From positions 1-47,212 of the forward strand of contig MGUU01000017.1 in the NCBI GenBank assembly GCA_001800135.1: DNA of 47,212 nt. Direction: 5' to 3'. Numbering within the stretch: the first letter of the stretch is position 1; each line of letters starts with the position of its first letter. Shown here in pieces: positions 37,499 to 45,939 of this stretch. The stretch comes from Elusimicrobia bacterium RIFCSPLOWO2_02_FULL_39_32 (lineage in GTDB: Bacteria; Elusimicrobiota; Elusimicrobia; 2-02-FULL-39-32). The notes beneath the pieces were generated by a model. The model had not been told where the DNA came from, did no database searches, and worked only from the letters and a program-made list of their open reading frames with translations. The position numbers and the translations under genes are program-made.

Positions 37499-37506
37499 GC
37501 AAATCA

Positions 37507-38205
37507 ATGGAACAACATAAACAAACCATTCTTGTCATTGAAGATGAAGTCCACATACGCGATCTAGTAGAGACGATTCTCACGGATAATGGTTTTGTTA
37601 CAACAGGATGCGATTCAGCTGAAAAAGCCTTAAAAAAAATCCCCTCGATTAAACCAGACCTTATTCTCTTAGATATTCAGCTGACAGGCATGAATGGCTT
37701 AGAGTGCTGTAAACAAATCCGTTTAGACCCGCAGATGAGAGATATTCCCATTATCTTTCTTACTGTGCAGTCTTCAGACGCTTATAAAATTACAGGGCTT
37801 GAATCTGGCGGGGATGATTTTATCACTAAACCTTTTAGCCATGGCGAACTCTTAGCCAGGGTGAGAGCTGTTTTAAGAAGAGTGCATCGGCCAAAGGTGA
37901 GCTTAAATAAAAACATATTAAAAGATGACCTAATCGCATTAGATTTGGAAAACCGAGTCACTAAAATAGAAAACAAAGAATATGAACTCACCCCAAAAGA
38001 GTTTGACTTGCTTGTGCTTTTCTTAAAATCCAGAGGCAAAGTGTTGAGCAGAGATCTACTTTCCACCCAAGTTTGGGAAAGAGAAAACATAGGAACTTCC
38101 AGAACCATAGACACTCACATCGGCAGGTTAAGGAAAAAATTAGGCAAGTATGGTTTAATGATTCATACAGTTGGCCGAATCGGCTACCGCTACAACCCAG
38201 AATAA
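37507..38205 (+). CDS. OmpR/PhoB-family response regulator, divergent from the giant gene
   Basis: 232 residues. The receiver (about 6-122) has Asp in LILLDIQLTGMNG and Lys in FITKPFSHGE. The winged helix (about 140-230) has LTPKEFDLLVLFLKSRGKVLS, the recognition helix region TIDTHIGRLRKKLG and the wing IHTVGRIGYRY. No clear ribosome-binding sequence precedes the ATG, because the repeat operator comes within 9 bp, so the transcript leader must be very short. It is a paralogue of the regulator at 17560. Its kinase is not adjacent; the hybrids at 21639 and 38680 are candidates. Confidence 0.95.
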   Translation: MEQHKQTILVIEDEVHIRDLVETILTDNGFVTTGCDSAEKALKKIPSIKPDLILLDIQLTGMNGLECCKQIRLDPQMRDIPIIFLTVQSSDAYKITGLESGGDDFITKPFSHGELLARVRAVLRRVHRPKVSLNKNILKDDLIALDLENRVTKIENKEYELTPKEFDLLVLFLKSRGKVLSRDLLSTQVWERENIGTSRTIDTHIGRLRKKLGKYGLMIHTVGRIGYRYNPE

Positions 38206-38244
38206 ATTCCTTCAATTCCTTTCTATTCTTCTTTAAAGCAATTC

Positions 38245-38260
38245 AATCGAATATTCGATT
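38245..38260. other. 16-bp perfect palindrome between convergent genes
   Basis: AATCGAATATTCGATT is fully self-complementary and sits in the 78-bp space between the stop codons of the plus-strand regulator and the minus-strand CheY gene. With no loop it is a poor terminator; it may be a protein site or a weak bidirectional stop. Confidence 0.35.
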
Positions 38261-38283
38261 TGTCTGATGGATCACCATGATAT

Positions 38284-38673
38284 TTAGGTTTGGGGATGGA
38301 GTATTTTGTGAATGGTCTCTACCAGCTCATTAATTTTAAAGGGTTTAGTCATGTAAAGGTTAGCCCCTGCTTTTAACCCTTTTTGAATATCTTCTGGCTG
38401 GGCATAAGCGGATAAAATTAAGATGGGTATATTCTTTAATTCCGGAGTTGAACGAATTTTTTTACAAGCTTCCAGTCCGTTTAATTTTGGCATTTCCACA
38501 TCCAAAATAAAAATATCAGGTTTTTTCTTACACGACATTTCTAAAGCTAATTCTCCGTTGTTCGCTACTTCTACCCGAAAACCCCTCTCCTCTAAATTAT
38601 CCTTTAATAGAAGTAAAAGATTTTCTTCATCATCCGCAACTAAAACTAAAACTTTATCTTTGTCCTCAACCAT
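38284..38673 (-). CDS. Single-domain response regulator (CheY-like)
   Basis: 129 residues forming one receiver: acidic triad VADDEEN, phospho-acceptor Asp in IFILDVEMPKLNG, Ser/Ala in ILSAYAQ, Lys in MTKPFKINE. It begins 6 nt after the stop of the receiver-kinase gene at 38680, so the two form an operon and a likely phosphotransfer pair. Confidence 0.94.
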   Translation of the reverse strand: MVEDKDKVLVLVADDEENLLLLLKDNLEERGFRVEVANNGELALEMSCKKKPDIFILDVEMPKLNGLEACKKIRSTPELKNIPILILSAYAQPEDIQKGLKAGANLYMTKPFKINELVETIHKILHPQT

Positions 38674-38679
38674 TTTTTT

Positions 38680-39864
38680 TCAAAGAGGCAAACTAATTTC
38701 CACAGCGCATCCCTCTCCCCCGCTACATTTATCCGCAATCTGGATAGTGCCATTCATGCTATTTAAAATTCCTCGCGCTATGGTTAAACCTAACCCGGCT
38801 CCCGGAGTTTTTCTGTTCACATCATCCATGGATCTAAAAAAAGGTTCAAACGCCTTTTCTCTCACTGCTCGCGGGATTCCAGGGCCGTCATCCTCTATGC
38901 GGATGATAAACTCATTCTCTTTTTTTTCTGTAAAGACCATGATGTTTAAATGCTCTTTGGAATACTTGATAGAATTCATCATAATATGAGAAAGAACGCT
39001 TTTAAAATAAACTGGATCTAACTTTATTTTAACTGGAGCGCCTTCAATAAATCCAATGGAAAATTGAGGGTAACGATTTCTAAAATCTTGAATGGTCTCT
39101 CTTAAAAACTGCATGATATTCAATTCCTCTAAATTAAATATTAGTTTCCCTTCCTGAATTTTAGAAATCTCAAAAATTTCAGACATGAGGCGCACCATCC
39201 GGCTTGCCTCTAAACTTAAAACATCTAAATATTGCTTGATCTTCTCTGGGGAGAGGCGAGTCCAGCCATCTTTAAGAGTATCGGCAAAACCCATCACTGC
39301 TGTTGCCGGAGTTCTTAATTCATGGGACATGATGGAGATAAATTGAGTTCTCATGTCATAAAGGGTTTGCAATTTTTGATAGGACTCATTTAAAGCTACA
39401 GTCCTTCGATGCACCTCTTCTTCTAATTTTTCATTCCATTTCTTTAATCTTTCAGTAAGCTCCTGATTTTCTTTGACTAAACGCGCTTTTTCAAAAATCT
39501 TATTCAAAAGATTTTTTATCTCATCTAAATTATAAGGCTTTAAAATATAAGCATAGGCGCCGGCATTTACAGAATCTACAGCGCTGGTTAAATCCGGGTT
39601 TCCAGTCAACATGATCACTTCTGTTTGCGGAGAAAGATCTTTAATTTTTTCCATCACAGTTACGCCGCTCATGTCTGGAAGACGCAAATCCACCAAAGCC
39701 GCTACAGGGGGAGTAAAGTTACTTTGATTTAGATTTTTAATGAGTTCTAATCCGGTTGCAAAAGATTGAACATGGTAGCCTTCGCCAATCAGTATGGTCT
39801 CTATGGATTGCCGAACCCCGGGTTCATCATCCAAAATATAAATCTCATTTTTATCAGAATACAT
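38680..39864 (-). CDS. Receiver-histidine kinase hybrid (soluble)
   Basis: 394 residues. The receiver (about 6-125) has Asp in AALVDLRLPDMSG and Lys in ILKPYNLDE. A coiled linker (about 130-165) leads to the H-box IMSHELRTPATAV, with His near 179. The HATPase is complete: LSHIMMNSIKYSK, EDDGPGI, GAGLGLTIARGI. It has the same plan as the hybrids at 16374 and 21639, so the three are paralogues. There is no membrane anchor. It is first in a two-gene operon with the CheY at 38284. Confidence 0.95.
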   Translation of the reverse strand: MYSDKNEIYILDDEPGVRQSIETILIGEGYHVQSFATGLELIKNLNQSNFTPPVAALVDLRLPDMSGVTVMEKIKDLSPQTEVIMLTGNPDLTSAVDSVNAGAYAYILKPYNLDEIKNLLNKIFEKARLVKENQELTERLKKWNEKLEEEVHRRTVALNESYQKLQTLYDMRTQFISIMSHELRTPATAVMGFADTLKDGWTRLSPEKIKQYLDVLSLEASRMVRLMSEIFEISKIQEGKLIFNLEELNIMQFLRETIQDFRNRYPQFSIGFIEGAPVKIKLDPVYFKSVLSHIMMNSIKYSKEHLNIMVFTEKKENEFIIRIEDDGPGIPRAVREKAFEPFFRSMDDVNRKTPGAGLGLTIARGILNSMNGTIQIADKCSGGEGCAVEISLPL

Positions 39865-39944
39865 TTAAAAAATCATTTTAATCTACAGGGTAATGAATTT
39901 TTCTCATTGGACCATTTTGAAAAAACCAGAAATGAAATAGCCTA

Positions 39945-41816
39945 TTACTGAATTGGGGTTAATTTTCCGCCAGTAGCTTTTTCTAAAGCGGCATACGAGG
40001 TGATGTAGAATACAGAAGCTTCTTTTAAGCTAATCTCCGCTTCTTTTAAGCTGCCCAAACTCTGCAAAAATTGAGTGGCTTCAATCTGATGGAGACGATC
40101 CTTAGCTTGAGCAATCGCTGCTTCTTTTTTACGATATTCCAACTCTTTTTGAGCGGATTCAATTTGAACTTTTGCTTTTTGATGATTAAAATAAGCTTCT
40201 TTTACTTCCAATAAAATATCCTTTCTAATTTTTCTAAATTCTTCTTTTGCTTTTTCTTCCTCAACCTTAGCCTGCATCAGGCTGGATCCCGCCGGCAATG
40301 AATCTAATAACCCAACAGTAATAGTTTGGGCTCTGGTATCTGTGCGGCTGGCAGAACCTAAATCCGGAGCTGTTTTTTCCGTAGAAGCCATAGGGGCTAT
40401 GGAACTGCCTCCAAAATAAAGCACGCCTTTTAAGGCAAGGTTATAACTATCTTTCATGGATAAAGATTCTTTGCGAAAAGCCGCTCCAGATTGCCCAATA
40501 AAACCACTGGCATCCACTTTAAACAGATTTTCCGCTCTGGAAACTTTGCGAGCATACTCCTTTGCGCGCTGCGACAGCAAACCAATTTTAACTTCCGGAC
40601 GGTTCGACAATGCCAAAGAGATAAGTTGGTTCAATTCAAAAGAAAAATCCTTAACTTTAGCCAAAGATTCTTCAATAGAAACCTGAATTTCATCAGGCAA
40701 TAAATCCAGATTAAGCAAAGATAAGAAACGGCTCTTTGCGATTTCCATATCTTTTTCCTGAGAAATAGTTTTATAATCAATTTGATTTTTACTGGAAAGC
40801 ACTCCTAAATATTCAGATTCAGAAGCAACCCCAATTTCTTTCTTTTTTTTAGTTGTATCTAGTACCTTGTCTCCATCCCCTTGCAAAGCTTTTCTTACCA
40901 CCAGAGCTTCCCGAGCTGCAAGATAGGTGTATAAAGCCTTAATCACTTCAAATTGAACTTCCAGCGTTATCTTAGAAATTTGAGTTTCTGCGATCTCTGC
41001 CTGAACCTTAGCCCCTTTTTCCGCATTCAGAAGCCTGCCGCTCTGAAAAACCGGCTGTCCAATCTCAAGACCAATCTCTTTTCTGGTAAAATCAGCTCGC
41101 GTGGATGCATCATTAGGATCAGATTGAGTTGTGCCTTCAGTTTGCGTCCCTCTACCGGATAAAACAGGAAAAAAATTTCTGCGGGATTCAAAAAGTTTTC
41201 TTTTGCTAAGTTTTAGTTCGGACTGAGCAATTTCCAACCCTTTGTGGTTAGCTAATCCAACCTGAATAAATTCTTCCTGCGTTGGTCTCATAGAAAGCGT
41301 CATTTTTGGAGGTTCTAGAATGTCCACAGTTGTATATCCTCCAATACTAGCAGGCAAAGGGACAATGGTTTCAGTCCCCTGAGCAGCAGGCAATGGTTCT
41401 ACAACCCCCATGCCTTTTTTAATGTCTAAAGAAAGGATCCAATCTTTCTGAGAAACTTTTACCGAGCAGTTTTGATCCAAAATTAAAGTAATTGTTTTTA
41501 ATAACTCTTTGCCGCTAGTTCCTTTTTGGCAAACCACTTTCATATCCTTAATTAATTTTTTTCCAATCTGTTGAAAAGGCTCTTGGTCACAGGATATTTC
41601 CTCATCAATGGCCAGCTCTATGGTTGGCGGATCTTGAATCTCTTTTAAAACATACTTTAATGGCAGCTGCGATTCCACAACCACAAAGGCTGAATTTCCA
41701 TCTTCCGCTTCTGTAACCACCACATTTTCCACTTTATTAGTTGCGGCTAAACTAAAACTAATCGAATAGAAAAACACCACCAACCCAACCCTAAACAACC
41801 GGGTGATTTTTTTCAT
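39945..41816 (-). CDS. TolC-family outer-membrane efflux protein with AMIN-like N-terminal domain
   Basis: 623 residues from the ATG at 41816, which overlaps the stop of the TPR gene (ATGA) and has AGGAG 9 nt upstream. An upstream in-frame start at 41894 would add 26 polar residues before the signal peptide and is rejected. A signal peptide (about 1-24) precedes a region about 30-135 resembling an AMIN domain (VENVVVTEAEDGNSAFVVVE...LSLDIKKG). From about 175 to the end are two repeats of long amphipathic helices typical of TolC (NHKGLEIAQSELKLSKRKLFES; RPEVKIGLLSQRAKEYARKVS). TolC forms a trimeric channel for export through the outer membrane. AMIN domains bind peptidoglycan or envelope targets, so the fusion may fix the channel to the wall (inference). 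Confidence 0.9.
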   Translation of the reverse strand: MKKITRLFRVGLVVFFYSISFSLAATNKVENVVVTEAEDGNSAFVVVESQLPLKYVLKEIQDPPTIELAIDEEISCDQEPFQQIGKKLIKDMKVVCQKGTSGKELLKTITLILDQNCSVKVSQKDWILSLDIKKGMGVVEPLPAAQGTETIVPLPASIGGYTTVDILEPPKMTLSMRPTQEEFIQVGLANHKGLEIAQSELKLSKRKLFESRRNFFPVLSGRGTQTEGTTQSDPNDASTRADFTRKEIGLEIGQPVFQSGRLLNAEKGAKVQAEIAETQISKITLEVQFEVIKALYTYLAAREALVVRKALQGDGDKVLDTTKKKKEIGVASESEYLGVLSSKNQIDYKTISQEKDMEIAKSRFLSLLNLDLLPDEIQVSIEESLAKVKDFSFELNQLISLALSNRPEVKIGLLSQRAKEYARKVSRAENLFKVDASGFIGQSGAAFRKESLSMKDSYNLALKGVLYFGGSSIAPMASTEKTAPDLGSASRTDTRAQTITVGLLDSLPAGSSLMQAKVEEEKAKEEFRKIRKDILLEVKEAYFNHQKAKVQIESAQKELEYRKKEAAIAQAKDRLHQIEATQFLQSLGSLKEAEISLKEASVFYITSYAALEKATGGKLTPIQ

Positions 41817-43111
41817 TGAGCTTCTCCTTTTAATTTGGAAAGATTTCTTTGAGCTGCCGCATGATTTGGATCTATTTGAAGCGCCGCTTCCCACTGTTGG
41901 ATCGCTTCTCCCACACTGCCTTCAGAATAAAAAACAAGACCTCTTTGATAAAATTTTTGAGCTTTTTCTCCCTGCTCTTTTTTGATTCTTTCCATCCATT
42001 CTAAGGCTGCTTTATCCTTTGGATTTTTTTCAATAAATTGTTGCAATGATTGAAGAGAGCCCTGATATTCTCCCTTTTCATAAAGCACCAGAGCTTTATC
42101 GTATGGATTTGAAACATCGCCCGCTTTTGAACCCGGGGAAGCTACTGGCAGGAGCATTGCTTCAGCGTCACTTTTTACCCCTTTAGCATTAATTTTTGCA
42201 ACATAATTTTTTGCCACTTCATTCTCCGAGCTTATGGAAAGAATCGCCTGCCAATATTTAAGAGATTCAACATATTTTTCTTGCAAAAATAAAGAAAGAC
42301 CTTTATCATAATATTCTCCTAAAAGGTTTTCTTTGCTTTTTTTCTCTAACATCCCTTGGGCTTTAGCTAATTCTTTTTTAGCTTCTTCATCTTCAGGTTC
42401 AACTTCAATAATTTTTTTCAATAAATTAACCGCTTCCTGATAATTCTCCGCCTGAAAAGCGGATTTTGCTCTTTGCCGTCCTAAAGTCACCACCTCATAG
42501 CGGATGCTGTCATTATAAAGCTGTTCCGCTTTTTTAACATAAATAGCAAGTTTTACATTCTCGGGAACCATGTATTGGGCTTCTTTCCAAGCTTTAATCG
42601 CCTGAGTATAACGGGCATGTAAATAAAAAATTATTCCCTGAAAAATCAAATTATCCGGGGAAGAGATGGAAACCGTTGCCATTTTTTTTCGAATCATCGC
42701 TTCCACGTCATTTTTTAATCTTAAAGCTTCGGTATGGTTGGGTGAAAATGAAAGGATAGAAGCGATATGGTCCGCAGCTTCTACCCAGTCTTCATCTCCC
42801 ATGCTTTTTTTAACCAACTCAATTTTTTCTCTTTGCAGTTTTTCCCTTTGTTTTCTATTTTGCTCAAGCTTTTCTTTGCATTGCTCAAGCCCTTTAAGAG
42901 CGGTTTTATCTTTTGGATCTATTTGCAGAACGCGGGTAAAAATTTGAAAGGATTTTTCGTAATCTTCCGCCACATAAGAGGAGAAAGCAGAGTCTAGAAG
43001 CTCATTAAATTTGCTTCTTTGTTCTGGATCAAGCGTAGAGTAACTAGAAGAGTAACCCAAACCGCAAAAACAACAAAAGAATAACCAAACGAAGATAATT
43101 TTTTTATACAT
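41813..43111 (-). CDS. Secreted TPR protein
   Basis: 432 residues. A signal peptide (about 1-22) contains FFCCFCGLGYS. The rest is about six or more TPR units, for example ENYQEAVNLLKKIIEVEPED, EKYVESLKYWQAILSISSEN and GEYQGSLQSLQQFIEKNPKD, with a Lys/Glu-rich helix (EKLEQNRKQREKLQREKIE) near 75-95. It is probably a periplasmic scaffold. It is co-translated with the TolC-like gene, implying assembly or substrate handling for that channel. The start lies 24 nt from the foldable leader at 43135-43200. Confidence 0.9.
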   Translation of the reverse strand: MYKKIIFVWLFFCCFCGLGYSSSYSTLDPEQRSKFNELLDSAFSSYVAEDYEKSFQIFTRVLQIDPKDKTALKGLEQCKEKLEQNRKQREKLQREKIELVKKSMGDEDWVEAADHIASILSFSPNHTEALRLKNDVEAMIRKKMATVSISSPDNLIFQGIIFYLHARYTQAIKAWKEAQYMVPENVKLAIYVKKAEQLYNDSIRYEVVTLGRQRAKSAFQAENYQEAVNLLKKIIEVEPEDEEAKKELAKAQGMLEKKSKENLLGEYYDKGLSLFLQEKYVESLKYWQAILSISSENEVAKNYVAKINAKGVKSDAEAMLLPVASPGSKAGDVSNPYDKALVLYEKGEYQGSLQSLQQFIEKNPKDKAALEWMERIKKEQGEKAQKFYQRGLVFYSEGSVGEAIQQWEAALQIDPNHAAAQRNLSKLKGEAQ

Positions 43112-43134
43112 ATAAAATAAGACTGCTTGAGTGG

Positions 43135-43200
43135 GAGTTAGAGATTCATTTCTTGAATCATTCCACTGGGCGCTTTAAAGCCAGGTCGCGTCTCTAACTC
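43135..43200 (-). ncRNA. Possible structured leader RNA of the TPR-TolC operon
   Basis: GAGTTAGAGA (43135-43144) and TCTCTAACTC (43191-43200) form a 10-bp closing stem. Inside, GATTCA/TGAATC (43143-43159, overlapping the stem base by 2 nt) and CTGG/CCAG (43166-43184) can form two more stems, so a branched fold is possible. It does not match any riboswitch I know. It could equally be a terminator of the upstream gene or a protein site. Confidence 0.35.
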
Positions 43201-43362
43201 AAAATCAAGTTTAGCAGGGATTATCTGAAAATTCAAGAGGTGCAATTAATTTTCTTTAACCGAGCTTATGCATTAGTTGTCATGAGCTGCGCACATCCTG
43301 AAGCATAAAAATAAGACTCTATTTTTTTTAAATTAGTCATCTATTTGAATAGGAAATATGTT

Positions 43363-44967
43363 CTATTTTATCTTATTTTTTCTTCTTTGACTAAGTTTTA
43401 ATTTTTCTAAATTTTGACGCGCAACTAGGAGCCCGGGTTTAATCATAAGCGCTTTTTGAAAAGATTCTTCTGCTTTCTTGAACTCTCTTCTTTGTAAATA
43501 AATTAATCCTAGATTGTTATGGGGCTCGGCTAACTTAAGGTCTATTTGAAGCGCATTCTCAAAACAAGAAAATGCCTGATCTAATTCCCCAACCTTTAAG
43601 TAATGATTTCCCAAATTATATTGCGCTCGCGCATTCTTTGGATAAAGCTGAACCGCTTCCTGCCAAAGAAAAATTGGGTTTTTATAAAAACGATTCCTCT
43701 TCAAAGTTAACCCTGCAAAAATAAAAATAACAAGGCAAAGAGAAATAGATAATTTTAAAAAACTTTTATCTTTAAAATCTTCCTTTATAGGAACTTTAAA
43801 AATCATTAAACAAAAACTTACCCCGCATAAAATAAAGCCAAAACTCGGCAGATAAAGCCTTCGTTCTGTCATGGCGTCATTGATAGGAAAAAAAGAGGAA
43901 GTAGGGCTTAAGGTTAAAAAAAACCAGATCATTCCAAAAAAAATTATTTTAGAATATTGCCAATTTTTTTTAAAAAAATAAACAATCATCCCAAGACTGA
44001 AACCTAAAACAAGGATGGAAATAAAAGTTCTAAATTCTAAAACACTTTTTGCAGGCTCAATAAAATGGTCTATAGACTGACCTAGTGGCGCTAAAAGCAA
44101 TCTAAAATAGTTTAAAATCACAATAGGTTGAGTTAAAGCATAGGACAGTCTGGTCCAACGTTCCCAGGGGTCTGTAATGCGGTCTCCCAAACCTCCAAAA
44201 TAAAAATAACGAAACAATAAAAAGAGCCCTAAAACCAGCCAAAAACCTAAATGAATAAACTTCCTTTTATCAATTTTTTGCCAAAATGAGTTTGAACAAT
44301 TCTTTTCATTAGACAAAAAAACTGGAGATGAACCATTGGAATCTAATAAAAATTCAAAAATTAAAATCATCAAAGGTAAAGTAACCCCGATCTGCTTAGA
44401 CCAAAAAGAAAATATAAATGAGCTGAGAGAAAGAAAATAAAAAATCCTTTTCCTTTGCGAGAAAAAGGCGTTTAAAAAAAAGAAGATGGAAAGTAAATAA
44501 AAAAACGTAGCCAAGCCGTCTGCCCGGCCGCTAATGTAGGTAACCACTTCTATTTGCAAAGGGTGGCAAGCAAAAACAAGAGCGACAAGCAAAGGAATAA
44601 AAAAAAGCCTTGCTTTATAAAATAAAAAAAAGAGGTTTAGAGTCAAAAAATAGATTAAGACCGTGTTTCCCATATGAATTAGAACATTGATCAGATGATA
44701 ACCAAAAGGATTCAATTGTCCAAAAAAATAATTTAGGGTATAAGTAAAATAGGTAAAGGGGCGAGAAGGATCATTTTGGCCCATGCCGTAACCAGACTGA
44801 TAGATAAGACGATTTTTAAGGTTGCTTAAATCTTTGATATCCAGGTTATAAACAATATTTGCCAGATCATCAAAAATAAAAGGATGGTTTAAGGTGTCCA
44901 AGTAGAGTATGAAAGGCGCAAACAAACAGACGAGAACCGCGACAAAAACGCTTATTTGCTTATTCAT
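43363..44967 (-). CDS. TMTC-like GT-C membrane protein with C-terminal TPRs
   Basis: 534 residues. About ten hydrophobic helices fill residues 5-410. The first extracytoplasmic loop contains FIFDDLANI, the acidic pair typical of GT-C glycosyltransferases such as protein O-mannosyltransferases and TMTC proteins. The loop GYGMGQNDPSRPFTYFTYTLNYFFG and the later PINDAMTERRLYLPSFGF also fit this group. Residues about 435-525 are two to three TPRs (NARAQYNLGNHYLK; AEPHNNLGLIYLQRREFKKAEESF). Likely activity: transfer of a sugar from a polyprenyl-phosphate donor to a secreted protein. The substrate is unknown; nearby secreted Ser/Thr-rich proteins are candidates (inference). It is separated from the TPR gene by 251 bp containing the possible leader RNA. 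Confidence 0.85.
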   Translation of the reverse strand: MNKQISVFVAVLVCLFAPFILYLDTLNHPFIFDDLANIVYNLDIKDLSNLKNRLIYQSGYGMGQNDPSRPFTYFTYTLNYFFGQLNPFGYHLINVLIHMGNTVLIYFLTLNLFFLFYKARLFFIPLLVALVFACHPLQIEVVTYISGRADGLATFFYLLSIFFFLNAFFSQRKRIFYFLSLSSFIFSFWSKQIGVTLPLMILIFEFLLDSNGSSPVFLSNEKNCSNSFWQKIDKRKFIHLGFWLVLGLFLLFRYFYFGGLGDRITDPWERWTRLSYALTQPIVILNYFRLLLAPLGQSIDHFIEPAKSVLEFRTFISILVLGFSLGMIVYFFKKNWQYSKIIFFGMIWFFLTLSPTSSFFPINDAMTERRLYLPSFGFILCGVSFCLMIFKVPIKEDFKDKSFLKLSISLCLVIFIFAGLTLKRNRFYKNPIFLWQEAVQLYPKNARAQYNLGNHYLKVGELDQAFSCFENALQIDLKLAEPHNNLGLIYLQRREFKKAEESFQKALMIKPGLLVARQNLEKLKLSQRRKNKIK

Positions 44968-44988
44968 GAATAAGAGAGTCGGATTTTA

Positions 44989-45068
44989 GTGTCTTTACAG
45001 CGCAGTTCGAACCTATTTTATCCGAAATGGCTGAACCAAACCAGACCAAGAATGCCAGCCCCCCTTCC
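44989..45068. repeat. Left copy of ~79-bp imperfect direct repeat flanking the restriction-modification module
   Basis: It begins GTGTCTTTACAG, contains GAACCTATTTTATC and AAACCAGACCAAG, and ends with GCCAGCCCC. The copy at 47042-47120 aligns without gaps through most of its length, roughly three positions in four identical by eye. The rest of the space to 45156 shows no gene. Confidence 0.75.
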
Positions 45069-45156
45069 ACACATTGGATGAACGACTAAATCACCCTCCT
45101 TTGCGTATCTATGTAATAAATTCCAGAAAACAAAAGCTGGTGTTACGCCATTATAT

Positions 45157-45330
45157 TTATTGTTTATCAAATTGTTTTAAATTTTCGTAAACCCAATCAT
45201 AGAAGTCAGTTTCCAAAAACTTCAAAAACTTCTCAAATCTAGCTTCTGAAAATTCCATTTTGTTGTCCTTGCAATAATTTTTGTAAAGAGATTTTATTTC
45301 ATCCGAATTGATAATTGTTTTTTTATTCAT
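45157..45330 (-). CDS. Small acidic protein at the end of the restriction-modification operon
   Basis: 57 residues from the ATG at 45330, which has GGAAG 8 nt upstream and starts 2 nt after the nuclease stop. A longer start at 45345 overlaps the nuclease gene and lacks such a site. The sequence is helical and charged (NSDEIKSLYKNYCKDNKMEF; FEKFLKFLETDFYDWVYENL). No family was recognised. Co-transcription with the nuclease suggests an accessory or control function. Confidence 0.7.
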   Translation of the reverse strand: MNKKTIINSDEIKSLYKNYCKDNKMEFSEARFEKFLKFLETDFYDWVYENLKQFDKQ

Positions 45331-45332
45331 AT

Positions 45333-45923
45333 TTATTTCTTCCAAATTATGTGTCCGTTAATATTATGCTTTTCGTAGTCATTCAAAACATCGGTACAAA
45401 AATCAATCAGCCCTTTATTGTTCTCATACTTAGCCAATTCATATAAACGAATAAACATTTTCTTACCAGTTTCGGTTTGGTTAAGATGTTTTTTGATAAA
45501 ATTATGTTGAGAGCATAATGTCTCGCCATTTTCAACTATCGCTTTTCCACCTTCATACTTTGATTTGATGTGATCTACTTGTAATTCAAAACCGTCCTCC
45601 TTGCTTCGTCCACATCTGACACATTTGTAACTATCTCGTTCCAAAATAAATTTTTTCTGTTCTAGGGTAAAATCTTCTAATTCGCGTTGTTTGACAGCTT
45701 TTGGATCATAACGATAAATTCCTTTTTTTACTTTAATCAAAAACCCAATCTCATGGAGATTTCTAATTGAACGCCATGTATCTCTCGGTTTTTTATGATA
45801 AAGTTTTTTATATTTCTCTTCGACCCAATCCACAACTGGACCGTGTGACATATCTTCTTTCGGATGTGATTTAAAATACTCAATGAGTAAGTCTTTAATT
45901 GATTTATTTTTATTATTTTTCAT
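45333..45923 (-). CDS. HNH restriction endonuclease (type II), with N-terminal winged-helix-like region
   Basis: 196 residues. Residues about 5-72 look like a winged helix (LLIEYFKSHPK; TWRSIRNLHEIGFLIKVKKG). The HNH nuclease core spans about 85-145: zinc-type CVRCG, LQVDHIKSKYEGG with the catalytic His, ENGETLCSQHNFIKK with the final Asn/His. It is placed directly after a DNA methyltransferase gene with a 16-nt gap, the usual arrangement of a type II system. MboII-like HNH enzymes have a similar layout, but the recognition sequence cannot be read from this. No clear ribosome-binding site. Confidence 0.88.
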   Translation of the reverse strand: MKNNKNKSIKDLLIEYFKSHPKEDMSHGPVVDWVEEKYKKLYHKKPRDTWRSIRNLHEIGFLIKVKKGIYRYDPKAVKQRELEDFTLEQKKFILERDSYKCVRCGRSKEDGFELQVDHIKSKYEGGKAIVENGETLCSQHNFIKKHLNQTETGKKMFIRLYELAKYENNKGLIDFCTDVLNDYEKHNINGHIIWKK

Positions 45924-45939
45924 AATTACTTATTGTAAA

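Noticed and set aside
41817-41894. Upstream start for the TolC-like protein
   Set aside because: It would add 26 polar residues before a normal signal peptide and overlap the TPR gene by about 80 nt; the start at 41816 has a good AGGAG and an ATGA junction.
43135-43200. c-di-GMP-I riboswitch in the TPR-TolC leader
   Set aside because: Neither strand contains the conserved core segments (such as CAGGGCAAACC and ACGCAAAGCC); only a generic branched fold is visible.
45001-45015. tRNA fragment suggested by GTTCGAAC-like T-loop sequence
   Set aside because: No acceptor, anticodon or D arms can be built around it, and the second repeat copy lacks the motif.
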